Source of the DNA: a virus
DNA length: 48,534 nt
Reading direction: 5' to 3' (one strand)
IMG/VR virus record: IMGVR_UViG_3300003859_000001
Coordinates: 1 to 48,534 of that record
Of this stretch, positions 47,733 through 48,534 are shown piece after piece. Position numbers and translations under genes: made by a program. Each line of letters begins with the position of its first letter. Within the stretch, counting starts at the first letter, position 1. The notes beneath the pieces were generated by a model. It was not told the origin of the DNA, made no database searches, and saw nothing but the letters and a program-made list of their open reading frames with translations.

Positions 47733-48534
47733 ATGAACGCAATTACAAAGTATTCACAGACCAGGGAGCTACTACGGGGCGCAGAAGCAAAGATGCGCTT
47801 CGAGGAAATACTTGGGGATAAGGATAAAGCACAAGCATTTTTAGCATCGGTGCTTTCAGTCGTGTATCAATCAAATGGATTATCTAGGTGTGATCCGCAA
47901 TCGATCATGTTTGCAGCCATGAAAGCTGCAACCCTGGACCTGCCTGTCGAGCCGAACCTGGGGCAGTCGTACATAATTCCCTACAAGGAGCACGCAACCT
48001 TCCAGATCGGCTACAAAGGTATCATCCAGCTGGCTCTACGCACTCAGCAATACCTGATCATCAACGCCACTGAGGTATACGAGGGTGAGCAGATCAAGCA
48101 GAACAGGTTGACCGGAGTAATCGTCCTGAATGGTCAGAAGAAGTCGGATAAGATCATCGGCTACGCTTCTTACTTCAAGATGAAATCCGGTTACGAGCAC
48201 TACCTGTATATGTCAGTCGAGGAGTTGACTGCCTTCGCCAAGAAATACAGCAAGGCATATCGGGTTGATGATAGCCTATGGCACACGGACTTTGATGTCA
48301 TGGCTAAGAAAACTGTGCTCAAACAAAACCTTACCAAGTATGGTGAACTCCGCATAAGCACGATCCTTGAAGCAGCAATGGAGGCAGATGAGGATGTTGC
48401 AGAAACTGTCGATGCAGTTGCTATTCCAGTGCCAGAACCACCGGAGCCGGAGAAGAAGCCACGCAAGCCGAAGGAAGAAAAGGTAGAGGAGCAAGCCAGT
48501 GAAACCCCTTTCGTTCAGGAGGCGACATCTTCTG
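47733..48534 (+). CDS. recT: RecT-family single-strand annealing recombinase, 5' part
   Basis: This is the first 267 codons of a 351-residue protein that runs off the right edge and continues at base 100. Residues about 40-120 show the RecT core: a Cys-Asp-Pro-x-Ser segment, then Ala-rich helices, then a Tyr-Ile-Ile-Pro-Tyr segment and GYKGIIQLA. RecT proteins anneal complementary single strands during phage recombination and replication. The ATG at 47733 has GAAAGGAG 7-12 bases upstream. The gene is last in a short run that starts with the RHH regulator at 46923, so it is probably expressed early. The usual partner exonuclease (RecE or lambda-exo type) was not recognised next to it. Identification is from remembered family motifs, not a search. 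Confidence 0.88.
   Translation, partial: MNAITKYSQTRELLRGAEAKMRFEEILGDKDKAQAFLASVLSVVYQSNGLSRCDPQSIMFAAMKAATLDLPVEPNLGQSYIIPYKEHATFQIGYKGIIQLALRTQQYLIINATEVYEGEQIKQNRLTGVIVLNGQKKSDKIIGYASYFKMKSGYEHYLYMSVEELTAFAKKYSKAYRVDDSLWHTDFDVMAKKTVLKQNLTKYGELRISTILEAAMEADEDVAETVDAVAIPVPEPPEPEKKPRKPKEEKVEEQASETPFVQEATSS
48436..48534. repeat. Terminal direct repeat, right copy (assembly overlap)
   Basis: This is the second copy of the 99-base sequence at 1-99. Only one copy should be counted in the genome. With it removed, the circle is about 48,435 bp. Confidence 0.95.

Noticed and set aside
1-48534. Integrase, excisionase or attachment site for lysogeny
   Set aside because: No recombinase motif was seen in any larger protein; a temperate lifestyle is not supported apart from the repressor-like RHH gene.

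Overview
The window is a complete or near-complete tailed-phage genome assembled as a circle. The first 99 bases are identical to the last 99 (48436-48534), and the recT-type gene that leaves the right edge continues in frame at the left edge. The circular unit is therefore about 48,435 bp. Coding density is very high, almost everything is on the plus strand, and many genes overlap by 1-20 bases. No integrase, DNA polymerase, helicase or tRNA was recognised. The host cannot be named. A DnaD-like initiator, a GH25 endolysin, a coiled-coil/membrane protein of XhlA type and the absence of a recognisable spanin pair suggest, as inference only, a monoderm bacterium.

Early and replication region (46860 across the junction to about 9730). 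A ribbon-helix-helix (RHH) regulator gene at 46923 is followed by small genes and recT. After the junction come a ParB-like protein, a DnaD-like initiator, a Lar-like zinc ribbon, many small unknown proteins, two tiny membrane proteins and a RusA resolvase. Three genes on the minus strand (5683-6791, including a GP88-like protein) form the only reversed cassette. Forward transcription resumes at 6899 and 7866 with small proteins and a DUF932-like protein. Four promoters in this region (46877, 6841, 6819 on the minus strand, and 7802) each carry a GATGTWACATC operator inside a 17-bp spacer. Further operator copies lie exactly 20 bp away. This looks like one phage regulon, probably controlled by the RHH protein. 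Two of the transcripts appear to begin with a small hairpin that presents the Shine-Dalgarno sequence in the same 10-base loop.

Late region (about 9900 to 46858). The order is a possible small terminase, terL, portal, small genes, a giant 3,546-residue protein, scaffold, major capsid and a decoration-type protein. Then comes a cassette with a Rossmann/DUF115-like protein, a methyltransferase, two glycosyltransferase-like proteins, a TIM-barrel hydrolase-like protein and two LamG-like paralogues. It is followed by a repetitive fibre, an adaptor-like protein, a 1,509-residue beta-rich tail protein and the lysis genes (holin-like, GH25 lysozyme, coiled-coil/TM protein). No tape-measure protein or tail sheath was found, so a short-tailed (podovirus-like) particle is the simplest reading.

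The most unusual items are a GGDEF-type (diguanylate-cyclase-like) domain inside the giant protein encoded at the minor-head-protein locus, the operator regulon with 20-bp phasing, the covarying SD-in-loop leader hairpins, a 13-bp inverted repeat bounding a 115-base element at 4321-4435, and a C-poor block of foreign-looking codon use (about 10570-12450) whose right edge falls inside terL.
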